NCBI GenBank assembly: GCA_014237465.1
Contig: JABZFM010000021.1
Location: 36,586-100,585, forward strand
Direction: 5' to 3'
Length of the DNA stretch: 64,000 nucleotides
Origin: Desulfobacteraceae bacterium
Lineage (GTDB): Bacteria > Desulfobacterota > Desulfobacteria > Desulfobacterales > Desulfosalsimonadaceae
The notes beneath the pieces are model-generated. The model was not told the DNA's origin and ran no database searches. It saw only the letters and a list, made by a program, of their open reading frames with translations. Shown piece after piece: positions 9,032-18,284 of this stretch; positions within the stretch are counted from its first letter, which is position 1, and every line of letters begins with the position of its first letter. The position numbers and the translations under genes were made by a program.

Positions 9032-9850
9032 ATGCAAAACAATACCCGATATATATTTTGTATTAGTTCTGGACGCTCCGGTACTGGTTATTTAGCAAAA
9101 CTGACTGGAACGGCAGAAAATGTTCGTGCTTTTCATGAAGCCGATCCAACAATGTCTGGATCGTATTTACGGATGATCGACCATTTTGCATACTCTGAGA
9201 CAGCAGATCAAAGAACAATAAAAGTAAAAAAAATTAATCAAATAATAGAGTCTTTTAAGCGAAAGCCATGGTTTTTATCGAAGTCGAATATGATTTATGT
9301 GGAAACTAATCATATGTTTATCAAAACATTTCATGATGTTGTATGTAAATATTTTAAGAATGTAGAAGTTATAATTCTAAGAAGAAGAATCGCCGAGACA
9401 TTAAAAAGTTTTATTCAGCTTAATTATTTTACACCATACAATCCTGTTTCATTCGAATGGATGAGCAGCCCGAATGCAATAACCGCAGCCATTCCTGCAA
9501 TCGATCAGGACGACAAGCTGGATTCATGTGATAAAGCAATCGCTTATCTGATAGACATCGAGGCTCGTTCTCAGCGGTTTAAAAGAGAGTTTCCAGATAT
9601 TCCGACATATGAGTTAAAATTGGAAATGCTGTCAGAGAAAAGTTATATCCAGAATTTTTTTAAAGTTGCACAATTAAATTATACTGAAAAAACAGACAGT
9701 TTTATTGGTGAAAGAATTAACGAACGAAAACGGAAAAAAGAAATCCATGGAATTCATGTTGATTTAACGTATTGCCAAGAAAGAATAGAAATCTATCTTA
9801 GAAAAGCTCAAAAAAAGGGAATTCAGATTCCAACCACACTATACATATAA
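9032..9850 (+). CDS. Sulfotransferase family protein
   Basis: 272 residues from ATG 9032. A TTG 15 bases upstream is in frame but has no better ribosome site. The N-terminus has the 5'-phosphosulfate-binding loop CISSGRSGTGYLAKL (about 10-24), the P-loop-like PAPS motif of sulfotransferases. A later strand, VEVIILRRRIAETLKSF, ends with Arg and Ser as in the 3'-phosphate-binding motif. Expected reaction: sulfate transfer from PAPS to a hydroxyl of a glycan. It sits between two glycosyltransferases, which supports a carbohydrate acceptor. No transmembrane segment is seen. The family call is good; the acceptor is inferred. Confidence 0.72.
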   Translation: MQNNTRYIFCISSGRSGTGYLAKLTGTAENVRAFHEADPTMSGSYLRMIDHFAYSETADQRTIKVKKINQIIESFKRKPWFLSKSNMIYVETNHMFIKTFHDVVCKYFKNVEVIILRRRIAETLKSFIQLNYFTPYNPVSFEWMSSPNAITAAIPAIDQDDKLDSCDKAIAYLIDIEARSQRFKREFPDIPTYELKLEMLSEKSYIQNFFKVAQLNYTEKTDSFIGERINERKRKKEIHGIHVDLTYCQERIEIYLRKAQKKGIQIPTTLYI

Positions 9851-9873
9851 GAATTTTATTTTATAATTATTTT

Positions 9874-10716
9874 ATGAAAAAAAAATTTGATGCCAGTATT
9901 ATAATGGTCGACGGGTCATTCCGAGAGAATTTCCATTCCGTTGATTTTTTTTCCCATCAGACATTAGCCCCTGAAGATTATGAACTGATTTGGGTTGAGT
10001 ATTATAAACAAGTCCATCCTGAATTGGAAAATAAGATATCACGATATCCAAATGCAAGAATTGTTAAATTAGGAAAAGAAGGAGAATATCATTCCTCCTA
10101 TTGTTTTAATGCGGGTATTAAAGAGAGCCGGGGGGAAATCCTGTTTGTCCCTGATGCAGATGTGGTTGTTGAAGGTAATTTTCTTGAAAAGGCTTTAAAA
10201 GAACATGAGACAAATTCCAGGTTAGCGCTTTATTTCTATCGGAAAGATGAATCTCAAACTTATCATACTGATGATATAGATTTAAATCATTTAAAACAGG
10301 TATGTGCCTTAAAATCTTCCAATAATTTCGGGGGATGTCTTTCTGTAAAAAAAAAATGGTTGCTGGAAATTAACGGTTATGATCAGCATCCGGTTTTCGG
10401 GTCCGGTTTTCATGCCAACGGTCTGGATGTTTATACCCGTTTAAAAAACCTCGGACTACATATCATGTGGCATCCGGATTTATTTTTGTATCATCCGTGG
10501 CACCCCTTAAGCAGGGTAACAGCTTCGAATTATAAGCTTCAGCATTTAATAATTCAGCATCATGCTCTGAACTTGGAAACAAGCGCTTTCCAGGGCATTG
10601 ATTCGTCAAAAAACCTTAAAATATCTGATGAACTGATTAAGAAGCTTCAAAGAAAACAAAGAGTCAACCTGATAGGTGTTTTTAAAGAAAAATTAATGCA
10701 ATTGTCCGGAAAGTAG
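9874..10716 (+). CDS. Family 2 glycosyltransferase
   Basis: 280 residues, GT-A fold. Seen: N-terminal SIIMVDGSFR strand, AGIKESRGEILFVPDADVVV with the metal-binding DAD (about 96-98), and a C-terminal NNFGGCLSVKKKWLLEINGYD plus FHANGLDVYTRLKNLG segment (shown here in parts) that matches the GT7/galactosyltransferase-like C-terminal acceptor region. It probably adds a hexose or hexosamine in the cytoplasm. It lies 23 bases after one sulfotransferase and 15 bases before the next, so co-transcription is likely. The start ATG lacks a Shine-Dalgarno site. Confidence 0.78.
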   Translation: MKKKFDASIIMVDGSFRENFHSVDFFSHQTLAPEDYELIWVEYYKQVHPELENKISRYPNARIVKLGKEGEYHSSYCFNAGIKESRGEILFVPDADVVVEGNFLEKALKEHETNSRLALYFYRKDESQTYHTDDIDLNHLKQVCALKSSNNFGGCLSVKKKWLLEINGYDQHPVFGSGFHANGLDVYTRLKNLGLHIMWHPDLFLYHPWHPLSRVTASNYKLQHLIIQHHALNLETSAFQGIDSSKNLKISDELIKKLQRKQRVNLIGVFKEKLMQLSGK

Positions 10717-10731
10717 AGATTCTGATTCAAT

Positions 10732-11502
10732 ATGAGAAATATTTTAATCCTGGGTGCGGGAAGAAGCGGCACAAGTATGGTGGCCGGCACATTGGCAAAG
10801 GCCGGATATTTTATGGGCGAACAACTTATTAAAGCCAGAGAAACCAATCCCAAAGGATTTTTTGAAGATATTGAAGTCAATTCAATCAATGAAGATATTT
10901 TAGCCCGGGTTGTACCGCGACGACCTCAATTTATCCCCAGAAAAATTAGAAAATATTTTTTTCGCAAACGACCTGCAAGGGGCCAAAGATGGTTGGCAAA
11001 GGTCCCGTTGAATACAAAAATACCTTTGACTTCAGATAGTAAGCATCGCATTGAAAAATTGACATCGAATATATCGTATTGTTTTAAAGACCCGCGTTTT
11101 TCTTATACTCTTCCGAACTGGCGGCCGTTTTTAGACAATACCTTTTTTGTGTGCGTATTTCGGGAACCTTCAATTACCGTCGAAAGCATTTTAAAAGAAT
11201 GTCGCCGGGCCAAATATCTTCATAGCCTTGCCATTAACAGGGAAGATATTTTTGACGTGTGGACGCTTATGTATTCTCATATTCTTGAGACGCATTGCTT
11301 TACAGGAAAATGGCTGTTCCTTCACTTTGACCAGGTGGTGACAGGCAATGGGTTGGAAAGGCTTGCCGGTTTTGCCGGCGCAAATGTAGATACTGATTTT
11401 CCTGATATTAAGCTTAAACGCTCTAAACAGTATTTTGAGAATCGTTCTGATTCGTGGCAATGCTATGTTAAATTGTGTGAACTTGCGGATTATAAAATCT
11501 GA
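10732..11502 (+). CDS. Sulfotransferase family protein
   Basis: 256 residues. It begins directly with the PAPS loop ILGAGRSGTSMVAGTLAKAG (5-24). The 3'-phosphate-binding segment is FFVCVFREPSITVESIL, with Arg and Ser in the expected positions. NPKGFFEDIEVNSIN after the loop is typical of bacterial sulfotransferases that act on carbohydrates. Predicted to be cytoplasmic. It follows a GT2 by 15 bases and precedes another by 30. It is distinct from the other sulfotransferase-like proteins here, which share only the binding motifs by eye, so each may modify a different position. Confidence 0.78.
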   Translation: MRNILILGAGRSGTSMVAGTLAKAGYFMGEQLIKARETNPKGFFEDIEVNSINEDILARVVPRRPQFIPRKIRKYFFRKRPARGQRWLAKVPLNTKIPLTSDSKHRIEKLTSNISYCFKDPRFSYTLPNWRPFLDNTFFVCVFREPSITVESILKECRRAKYLHSLAINREDIFDVWTLMYSHILETHCFTGKWLFLHFDQVVTGNGLERLAGFAGANVDTDFPDIKLKRSKQYFENRSDSWQCYVKLCELADYKI

Positions 11503-11532
11503 TTTTGTTAAATCTGTAATTGATATTATTCA

Positions 11533-12552
11533 ATGAATAAAACCAACGAAAATTCATCATCAACGGGTGTATCGTTTGTCTTATGCTGTTATAACAGTGA
11601 AGCACTGGTGGCCGACACCATTAACGCCTTGAACAACCAAATAAACAATGGGATTCCTTTTGAGGTAATTTTAGTTGATAATAATTGTACGGATTATACG
11701 GTATCCGTAGCTGAATCGGTTTGGGCGAGATCGGATGCGAAGCTTCATGTGGTCAAGGAAAAAACGCCAGGCTTGTCTTTTGCCAGAAAACGCGGTGTGA
11801 GAGAAACAAAATATTCCATCATTTCATTTGTCGATGATGATAACATTGTTGAACCTGAATGGGTAAAAAAAGTATTCTATTTGTTCGAAAACAAGCCGGA
11901 TGTTGGCGCGGTGGGGAGTTATAACTTGCCGTTGATTGAGACAAAAGAGCCTGCATGGTTTGAACAGTATATGCATAATTATGCATGCGGTAAACTCTAT
12001 CCTGCTTCAGGAATTGTGTCCGGCAATAAAAAAAAACATCTATGGGGAGCGGGGCTTTCAATTCGATCGAAAATTATTAAAAAAATCTATTCCGCTGATT
12101 TGCCCCTGTATTTGACCGGTCGAAAAGGCAATCTCATCCTGGCAGGCGATGACAGTGAAATTTGTTTTTATTGCTGTCTGCTCGGTTGGGATTTATGGTA
12201 TGAACATGATTTAACATTGCATCATAAAATACAGCCATCCAGATTAACCTGGAATTATTTGTGCAAAATGCACGAGGGGTTTGGGTATTGTTCCCCGATC
12301 CTGGAAATATATAAACGGTTAATTGATAACCAATTTTCTTTATCATTCAGCGCGCTGTTCTTCAATAAATTGATGACTTTCTGTTATATTGTTATGCGAT
12401 ATAATGTTCGTTTGATGGTTAACCGGGAAGGACAGCATTTTCAGGTATTGTTTTATTCTGCCTGGGGAAGTTTGAAGGGAACTTTTGGATTAAGAAAATC
12501 ATATGGTCGAATGGTAAAACAGATTCGACAGTTTTTTTCAACACAGCGTTAA
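11533..12552 (+). CDS. Family 2 glycosyltransferase (WcaA type)
   Basis: 339 residues. GT-A signatures are clear: VSFVLCCYNSEALVADTINA (13-32), ILVDNNCTDYT (nucleotide-binding Asp), GLSFARKRGV, and SIISFVDDDNIVEPEWV with the DDD metal motif (about 97-99). A short hydrophobic stretch near 270-300 (SFSALFFNKLMTFCYIVM) could dock the protein to the membrane. It should extend a lipid-linked oligosaccharide. It is flanked by sulfotransferase genes on both sides. No ribosome site is visible before ATG 11533. Confidence 0.82.
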   Translation: MNKTNENSSSTGVSFVLCCYNSEALVADTINALNNQINNGIPFEVILVDNNCTDYTVSVAESVWARSDAKLHVVKEKTPGLSFARKRGVRETKYSIISFVDDDNIVEPEWVKKVFYLFENKPDVGAVGSYNLPLIETKEPAWFEQYMHNYACGKLYPASGIVSGNKKKHLWGAGLSIRSKIIKKIYSADLPLYLTGRKGNLILAGDDSEICFYCCLLGWDLWYEHDLTLHHKIQPSRLTWNYLCKMHEGFGYCSPILEIYKRLIDNQFSLSFSALFFNKLMTFCYIVMRYNVRLMVNREGQHFQVLFYSAWGSLKGTFGLRKSYGRMVKQIRQFFSTQR

Positions 12553-12573
12553 ATATCAGGCATATGCGTTTTG

Positions 12574-13392
12574 ATGTCATACTATTATAAAAAAATCCGG
12601 AAATATTTATGGCGGCCGGTTGCAGTGGCAAAATCTCCGTTAAGAGCTTTTCGGCCGGGCAATATTGTAATGTTCCACATCGGGCGATGCGGAAGTACAG
12701 TGCTGGGAAATCTTTTAAATCAACATCCGAATGTTTTCTGGGATGGAGAGATTTATGAGAAATTCAAAGTTAAATCCTCTGGTTTAAATGCAATAAAAGG
12801 TGATCCGATTGGCTTGCTGAAAAGTCGAATGAATTTAGCCGGTAGGCGGTTTTACGGGTTTGAAATTAAGTTTCTTCAGCAGCAGCACCTGGATTTGATT
12901 CATTTTGAATTAGATGGTTTTATTGATCAACTACTGCAACTCGGATATTTAAATTTTATTATTCTTGAGCGCCGGAATTATTTAAAACGTAATGTGTCCC
13001 ATGTAATTGGCCAGACGACAAAAAAATATCACCAGCCAGAACAGGATAAAGCCCAGCTGACGCGCGTGGAGATTGATGTGAATAAACTGACCATTGGATC
13101 CGGTACAAAGACTTTAATTGAATGGCTTTATGAATTCCGGAGTGAATATCTTCATCTGCAAAAATTATTGGAAGAAAAAAATTGTTTATACCTGACATAT
13201 GAAAATGATATTTTATCTAATCCAAGGGCCGGTTATCATAGGATATGCAACTTTTTAAATATACAGCCGGTTAAAGTCGACTTAAAAAACAGCAAAACAA
13301 ATCCATTTGAGCCGGTGCAGGTTGTTATTAACTATAACGAGGTAAAAGATAGGCTGTCCGGCACCCCATTTGAGTGGATGACAAGCCAATAG
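12574..13392 (+). CDS. Sulfotransferase-like protein
   Basis: 272 residues from ATG 12574; the TTG just before it is also in frame. The PAPS-type loop MFHIGRCGSTVLGNLLNQHP occurs near 32-51 after a basic N-terminal extension (KKIRKYLWRP). A second motif, IILERRNYLKRNVSHVIGQ, supplies the Arg and Ser of the 3'-phosphate site. Cys replaces the usual Ser in GRSGS. Expected to sulfate a glycan hydroxyl. It is followed by a 183-base gap with no confident gene, the largest interruption inside the cluster. Confidence 0.7.
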   Translation: MSYYYKKIRKYLWRPVAVAKSPLRAFRPGNIVMFHIGRCGSTVLGNLLNQHPNVFWDGEIYEKFKVKSSGLNAIKGDPIGLLKSRMNLAGRRFYGFEIKFLQQQHLDLIHFELDGFIDQLLQLGYLNFIILERRNYLKRNVSHVIGQTTKKYHQPEQDKAQLTRVEIDVNKLTIGSGTKTLIEWLYEFRSEYLHLQKLLEEKNCLYLTYENDILSNPRAGYHRICNFLNIQPVKVDLKNSKTNPFEPVQVVINYNEVKDRLSGTPFEWMTSQ

Positions 13393-13575
13393 CTTAATTA
13401 TTGAAAATAAAGCTTAGTTAATGGTTGTTGTTTATACATTAAGTAATTGTAATGATTATTTTTCGTCGGTTATTCAAGAAATTTGTTGTGGACGGGCATT
13501 TTACAAGGTTAACGATCTTCTTATTATTACCGGAAAACAGGATGCAAGACATAAAAAAATGGGTTACTGAATGGT

Positions 13576-14400
13576 ATGATTTCTAATATAGCTGCTAAGA
13601 AAAATAAAATAACCATCATTACACCATGTCTGAATGCAATGGATCTTTTAAAGGATACAGTTTTGTCGGTTCTTTCCCAAAAAGCGGTCCTGGAAAACAA
13701 TGTTGAACTTGAATATATTATTTGTGATGGCGGATCAACAGACGGGAGCCGGCAATGGATAGAATCCCTGAATAGTCCGCTGGTTCACCTGATCAGCGAG
13801 AGTGATAACGGCATATATGATGGTCTGGTTAAAGGTCTGCAGATTGCCAGTGGAGAGATTATCGGTTATCTCAATGCCGGCGATTATTACAGCCCTTACG
13901 CATTTAATATTTTGAAAGATGTTTTTTCCAACGCGAATGTGAAATGGGTTACAGGATTTAACGTTTGTTATAATAATGAAGGATTTTTGATTTCCGTAAA
14001 CCTGCCGGGTCGATACAGACGACGATTCATAAAAAAGGGGATGTACGGTTCTTTTTTGCCATGGATTCAGCAGGAGTCAACATTCTGGCGGCTCGAGCTC
14101 AACTCGTTGATTGACTTGAAAACACTTTCTCGATTTAAACTGGCTGGAGATTATTATCTCTGGAATTGTTTTGCCGAACAGACTGACCTGAAGATTGTTA
14201 AAGCATATCTATGCGGTTTTCGGGAACATATTGAACAGCTTTCAGAGAATAAGGCATTATATAAATCTGAACTTTTGAAGATAAGCGGTCAACGTCCAAA
14301 TGCCTTTGATTACGTTCAGGCTTTTTTTGATTATATGATATGGTGGTTTTTACCGGACAGACTGAAACTGATTATGAACACGGATATAATCCAGTTGTAA
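13576..14400 (+). CDS. Family 2 glycosyltransferase
   Basis: 274 residues. Contains ITIITPCLNAMDLLKDTVLS (12-31), YIICDGGSTDGSRQWI (about 51-66), SESDNGIYDGLVKGLQIASG and IIGYLNAGDYYSP, where NAGD replaces the strict DxD, as in the WcaA/colanic-acid type subfamily. WIQQESTFWR later in the chain is the acceptor-side motif common in this subfamily. Cytoplasmic NDP-sugar transferase for the surface glycan. A stop codon lies just five bases before its ATG, and no clear ribosome site is seen. Confidence 0.82.
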   Translation: MISNIAAKKNKITIITPCLNAMDLLKDTVLSVLSQKAVLENNVELEYIICDGGSTDGSRQWIESLNSPLVHLISESDNGIYDGLVKGLQIASGEIIGYLNAGDYYSPYAFNILKDVFSNANVKWVTGFNVCYNNEGFLISVNLPGRYRRRFIKKGMYGSFLPWIQQESTFWRLELNSLIDLKTLSRFKLAGDYYLWNCFAEQTDLKIVKAYLCGFREHIEQLSENKALYKSELLKISGQRPNAFDYVQAFFDYMIWWFLPDRLKLIMNTDIIQL

Positions 14401-14488
14401 AATTTAACTTTGAAGCCGGACTGCTCTCCTGATTCGGTTTTAATTTTGTGTTCGCATATCTAAATTTTTGAATATAGGGTGGTAATGA

Positions 14489-15361
14489 GTGTTTGACGTG
14501 CGAAAAAGCAAAATAGGGGGACCGCTTGTTAATAGCATTCAAAAACTTGCCGCTATTGCTTTGGTTAATTATCATTTAATTACATTGAAGGACAGTCCGG
14601 TCTTAATCTACCAAATGGGTAAAGTCGGATCCAGTTCTGTTTATAAATCATTAAAATCCGAAAGATTGCGTAATCCGATATTTTTTGTACATTTTTTATC
14701 TAATGATTTAATCCATTATAAACAGGTGTATCAAAATTCCGGCATCCAGGCTGCTCCCTATCATCTTGAATTGGGCATGGTACTGCGAAATTATATTTTG
14801 AAGAATAAAAGAAAACTAAAATTCAAGATTATTTCAATGGTCAGGGATCCTATTGCGCGACAGATTTCAGATGTTTTTCAAAATCCCGAAATAATGAAAA
14901 TAGATATTAAGAACCAGAATGGCTTGATTAATAAAAATAGAGCAATGGCTCTTATTCAGGAAAACTTTTCTAATTTAAGAACTTTTGATTATATTTTCAA
15001 ATGGTTTGACAGAGAAATTAAATCCGTTTTTGGCATTGATGCTTTTTCAAAACCTTTTAACCGGGATTCCGGCTGGACAATAATTAATGGTGAAAATGCT
15101 GAAGTTCTGGTCCTTCGGCTTGAAAATTTATCTCAGATCGGACCTGAGGTGATTTCAGATTTTTTGACCCTGCCCAATCAGATATCTCTTGTTGAATCAA
15201 ATGTGAGAGCATCCACCAAAGATGTACTGAGCTATAATTATGTTAAGAACAATATTAGGATCGATCGTTCAATTTGCAGAGAAATATACGCTTCAAGGTT
15301 TTGCAGTCATTTTTATGGAGACAAAGAAATTAATAAATTTATGAAGAGATGGGCAGGATAA
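14489..15361 (+). CDS. Putative capsular polysaccharide synthesis protein, sulfotransferase-like
   Basis: 290 residues from GTG 14489, preceded by AGGGTGG. Seen: PVLIYQMGKVGSSSVYKSLK (about 32-51), a P-loop-like PAPS motif, followed by FKIISMVRDPIARQISDVFQ, which carries the Arg and Ser of the second phosphate site. The combination matches the putative capsular polysaccharide synthesis family (Pfam PF10364, by recall), a relative of sulfotransferases of unproven activity. It is the fourth of five sulfotransferase-like products in the cluster and sits beside the fifth, the only place where two are adjacent. Confidence 0.66.
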   Translation: MFDVRKSKIGGPLVNSIQKLAAIALVNYHLITLKDSPVLIYQMGKVGSSSVYKSLKSERLRNPIFFVHFLSNDLIHYKQVYQNSGIQAAPYHLELGMVLRNYILKNKRKLKFKIISMVRDPIARQISDVFQNPEIMKIDIKNQNGLINKNRAMALIQENFSNLRTFDYIFKWFDREIKSVFGIDAFSKPFNRDSGWTIINGENAEVLVLRLENLSQIGPEVISDFLTLPNQISLVESNVRASTKDVLSYNYVKNNIRIDRSICREIYASRFCSHFYGDKEINKFMKRWAG

Positions 15362-15403
15362 ATTTCAAAGTATAAATTATACTTTAAATTTTTATCTGAA
15401 GCA

Positions 15404-16162
15404 ATGATCATCAATCACAGGTATAAATATATATTTATTGAAATCCCGCATACCGGTTCAACGGCAATCAGCAAAGAATTATGCGAAAATTACGGTGGTG
15501 AACGGGTGTTACACAGACATGCGCATTTTTTTGAACTAAAAAGGATCTTCGGTGAAAAAATAAAATCTTATTTTGTTTTTGCGGGGGTTCGGAATCCCTT
15601 AGATGATGCTGGCAGCGTTTATATGAAGTTTCTGAACAATCATCGGAGTAATTATACAAGCGAAAAAAAACAATTGAAATTCGGCGGGTATGTTACAAAA
15701 AGAAAGCTGAATAAGTTTAAATTTGTACATGATAAGAGTAATGATTTTAGTGATTTTTTATTTAAATTTTACCGGTTTCCATATACTAGCAATATATGCG
15801 TCAGTAAAAAATATTGCGATTACATTATCAGGTTTGAAACTATAGATGAGGGTTTTGCCAATGTTTTAGAATTGATAGGGATAAAGCCGGTCAGGCCCTT
15901 ACCACTTCTAAACAAAACGGAGAACAAGAAGGCGTTTCTTGATTATTATAATAAAAATAATTTAGATTTCTCAGTCTCTAATTTTGGACCGTTTATGGTT
16001 GAGTGGGGATATTCTTTTCCTGACGCATGGTCCGGTTCGAGAACATATGGTTTTGATAAAATCAAATATGAAATTCTGAAAAAAATTCGTAGTATATATT
16101 GTCAATATGTACAAACCGGGCCATTAAAAAAGGCAAATTTTATTAGAGAGATTATCGAGTAG
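15404..16162 (+). CDS. Sulfotransferase family protein (family 2 like)
   Basis: 252 residues. The N-terminus YIFIEIPHTGSTAISKEL (9-26) is the PAPS loop of the carbohydrate sulfotransferase family, where the core IPKTGST is conserved. FVFAGVRNPLDDAGSVYMKF follows, with Arg and Ser of the 3'-phosphate site. Conserved HxH-like RHAHFFELK lies between them. Expected to transfer sulfate from PAPS to a sugar. It is the last sulfotransferase of the cluster, 27 bases before a polyprenyl-type glycosyltransferase. A+T-rich with no visible ribosome site. Confidence 0.75.
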   Translation: MIINHRYKYIFIEIPHTGSTAISKELCENYGGERVLHRHAHFFELKRIFGEKIKSYFVFAGVRNPLDDAGSVYMKFLNNHRSNYTSEKKQLKFGGYVTKRKLNKFKFVHDKSNDFSDFLFKFYRFPYTSNICVSKKYCDYIIRFETIDEGFANVLELIGIKPVRPLPLLNKTENKKAFLDYYNKNNLDFSVSNFGPFMVEWGYSFPDAWSGSRTYGFDKIKYEILKKIRSIYCQYVQTGPLKKANFIREIIE

Positions 16163-16188
16163 TAACCATTGATTGTTGAGCAAATATT

Positions 16189-17151
16189 ATGAAATTAATC
16201 GTACAGATTCCCTGCTACAACGAAGAAAAGACGCTTCCACAGACGGTTCGAGATATCCCCCGTGAAATTGAAGGGATTGATACTGTTGAAATTCTTGTAA
16301 TTGATGACGGCAGCAGCGACTTGACTATCAAAGTAGCTCAGGAATTAGGCGTTGATCATATCGTCAGGAACAAAGGGAATAAAGGGCTGGCTTTCTCTTT
16401 TATCACAGGGATAGAAGCCTCTTTGAGACTTGGAGCAGACATTATTGTGAATACGGATGGCGATAATCAGTATAAGGGCAGTTATATTCCAAAACTGATA
16501 ACTCCGATTCTTAGCGGTGAGGCAGACATTGTTGTAGGGGATCGGAAAACAGATGCAATTGAACATTTCAGCTTTATCAAGAAGCAGTTCCAGAAATTGG
16601 GCAGCCGCGTTGTCCGCATGTTGTCTAATACGGATGTGCCGGATGCCGTGAGCGGCTTCAGGGCATTCAGCAGGGATGCTGCGATGCAGCTTAACATTGT
16701 CTCCGAATATTCCTATACCGTTGAAACCATAATCCAGGCAGGGAAAAAACAGCTGTGCGTAAAGAGCCTTCAGATTGGCACTAATCCGAAAACCAGGGAA
16801 TCAAGACTCATGAAAAGTGTTCCCCGGTTTGTGTTGAATCAATTGAATACGATGGTTAGGATGTATACCATGTTCAAACCGTTGCGGGTATTTTTTTTCA
16901 TCGGGTGCTTATGTATCATTTTGGGCTTGATACCTTCGGTCCGGTATCTGTACTTTTTTCTGGAAGGGGATAGCGCAGGTCACATACAATCCCTGATTTT
17001 TGCGGCAATAATGTTTATTGTCGGGTTTCAGGTGATTATTCTGGGGCTTCTTGGGGATGTCATTTCGTTTAACCGTAAACTGATTGAAGAGACGTTGCTC
17101 CGGGTGAGACGGATTGAACTCGATTTTTTAAACGAAAATGATGAAAAATGA
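16189..17151 (+). CDS. Membrane GT2 of the dolichol-phosphate-mannosyltransferase type
   Basis: 320 residues. N-terminal catalytic domain: IVQIPCYNEEKTLPQTV (4-20), ILVIDDGSSDLT (35-46), GNKGLAFSFITGI, and NTDGDNQY with metal-binding D90-G-D92. After about residue 230 come two membrane helices (232-254 and 265-288), the layout of GtrB/ArnC-like polyprenyl-phosphate glycosyltransferases. It could charge undecaprenyl phosphate with a sugar, or start or decorate the chain at the membrane. It overlaps the next gene by four bases (ATGA), so the two are translationally coupled. Confidence 0.82.
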   Translation: MKLIVQIPCYNEEKTLPQTVRDIPREIEGIDTVEILVIDDGSSDLTIKVAQELGVDHIVRNKGNKGLAFSFITGIEASLRLGADIIVNTDGDNQYKGSYIPKLITPILSGEADIVVGDRKTDAIEHFSFIKKQFQKLGSRVVRMLSNTDVPDAVSGFRAFSRDAAMQLNIVSEYSYTVETIIQAGKKQLCVKSLQIGTNPKTRESRLMKSVPRFVLNQLNTMVRMYTMFKPLRVFFFIGCLCIILGLIPSVRYLYFFLEGDSAGHIQSLIFAAIMFIVGFQVIILGLLGDVISFNRKLIEETLLRVRRIELDFLNENDEK

Positions 17152-18284
17152 AATTTGTATTAATCGGTCCATCCTATCCTTTCAGGGGCGGAATTGCTCA
17201 TTATACGACGTTGCTCAACCAATACCTTCAAAACCGGCATGATGTCCGGTTTTTTTCCTTTAAACGTCAGTATCCGCAATGGCTGTTTCCGGGAAAGACG
17301 GATATTGACCCCAGCAAAGAAAATATCAGCTCTCCGGGAACAGAAAGAATAATAGATTCGATAAATCCGCTTTCCTGGGTGATTGCTGCAAGGAAAATCA
17401 TTCAATCTGATCCTGATATCGTTATTTTTCCCTGGTGGGTATCGTTCTGGGCGCCGCAGTTTCTGTTTATTTCATTAATTGTAAAGCAGTTTTGCCGCGC
17501 AAAAATTCTTTTTATCTGTCATAATGTTGTCGCGCATGAATCCATGTTTTTTGACAAACTATTGACAGGCATGGTGTTTCGGCAGGGTGATTTTTTTGTC
17601 GTTCATTCGGGCGAGGACAAGCGGAACCTTTTACAGATGATTCCGGGTGCCAACGTAAAAAAGAATGTTCATCCAATCTATGATGTATTTAAAATATCGA
17701 CTCAGAAATTAAAGGCACGCAATAAGAAATCTGGATTAACAGGGCACGTTTTATTGTTTTTTGGATTTGTAAGAGAATATAAGGGGTTGAAATATCTTTT
17801 TGAAGCGATGCCGGAAATATTGAAAGATATGCCGGCCACATTAATGGTTGTCGGTGAATTCTGGAAAGATAAAACAAAGTATCTGGATTTAATCAAGTCA
17901 CTTGCTATTGAAGATCATGTTGTCATTGTGGATGAATATATCCCGAATGAATCTGTCGGGGAGTATTTTAGTGCAGCGGATGTGGTGGTTCAGCCTTATG
18001 TTTCTGCTACAGGGAGCGGGGTGGTTCAAATAGCATTCGGATTTAATAAGCCGGTAATTGCGACAAATGTCGGATGTCTACCGGAAGTGGTGCGTGATGG
18101 TGAGACCGGATATCTGATAGCGCCGCGATCTCCATCAGAAATAGCTGAAGCGGTGATTAAATTTTTTAAGGAAAATAACGGCCCGGTGTTTTCCGAAAAT
18201 ATTAAAAAAGAAAAATACCGGTTTTCATGGGATCGTTTGGTGGATGTGATTGAATCATTTATACCTGATAAGGGGCCCAATTGA
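17148..18284 (+). CDS. Family 4 glycosyltransferase
   Basis: 378 residues, GT-B fold. N-domain: IGPSYPFRGGIAHYTTLLNQ (6-25), with the glycine-rich acceptor loop. C-domain: LLFFGFVREYKGLKYLFEAM and QPYVSATGSGVVQIAFGFNK, which stands in place of the E-x7-E region, then PVIATNVGCLPEVVRDGETG. A retaining transferase using a nucleotide sugar. Its start overlaps the upstream gene by ATGA and its stop overlaps the next start (TTGA), so three consecutive transferases are coupled. Confidence 0.85.
   Translation: MKFVLIGPSYPFRGGIAHYTTLLNQYLQNRHDVRFFSFKRQYPQWLFPGKTDIDPSKENISSPGTERIIDSINPLSWVIAARKIIQSDPDIVIFPWWVSFWAPQFLFISLIVKQFCRAKILFICHNVVAHESMFFDKLLTGMVFRQGDFFVVHSGEDKRNLLQMIPGANVKKNVHPIYDVFKISTQKLKARNKKSGLTGHVLLFFGFVREYKGLKYLFEAMPEILKDMPATLMVVGEFWKDKTKYLDLIKSLAIEDHVVIVDEYIPNESVGEYFSAADVVVQPYVSATGSGVVQIAFGFNKPVIATNVGCLPEVVRDGETGYLIAPRSPSEIAEAVIKFFKENNGPVFSENIKKEKYRFSWDRLVDVIESFIPDKGPN

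Noticed and set aside
13421..13570. ORF of 49 residues in the gap between the third sulfotransferase and the next GT2 (MVVVYTLSNCNDYFSS...)
   Set aside because: No ribosome site, no recognised family, and it ends just before the GT2 start. It could be a decayed gene or chance, so it is left out of the features.
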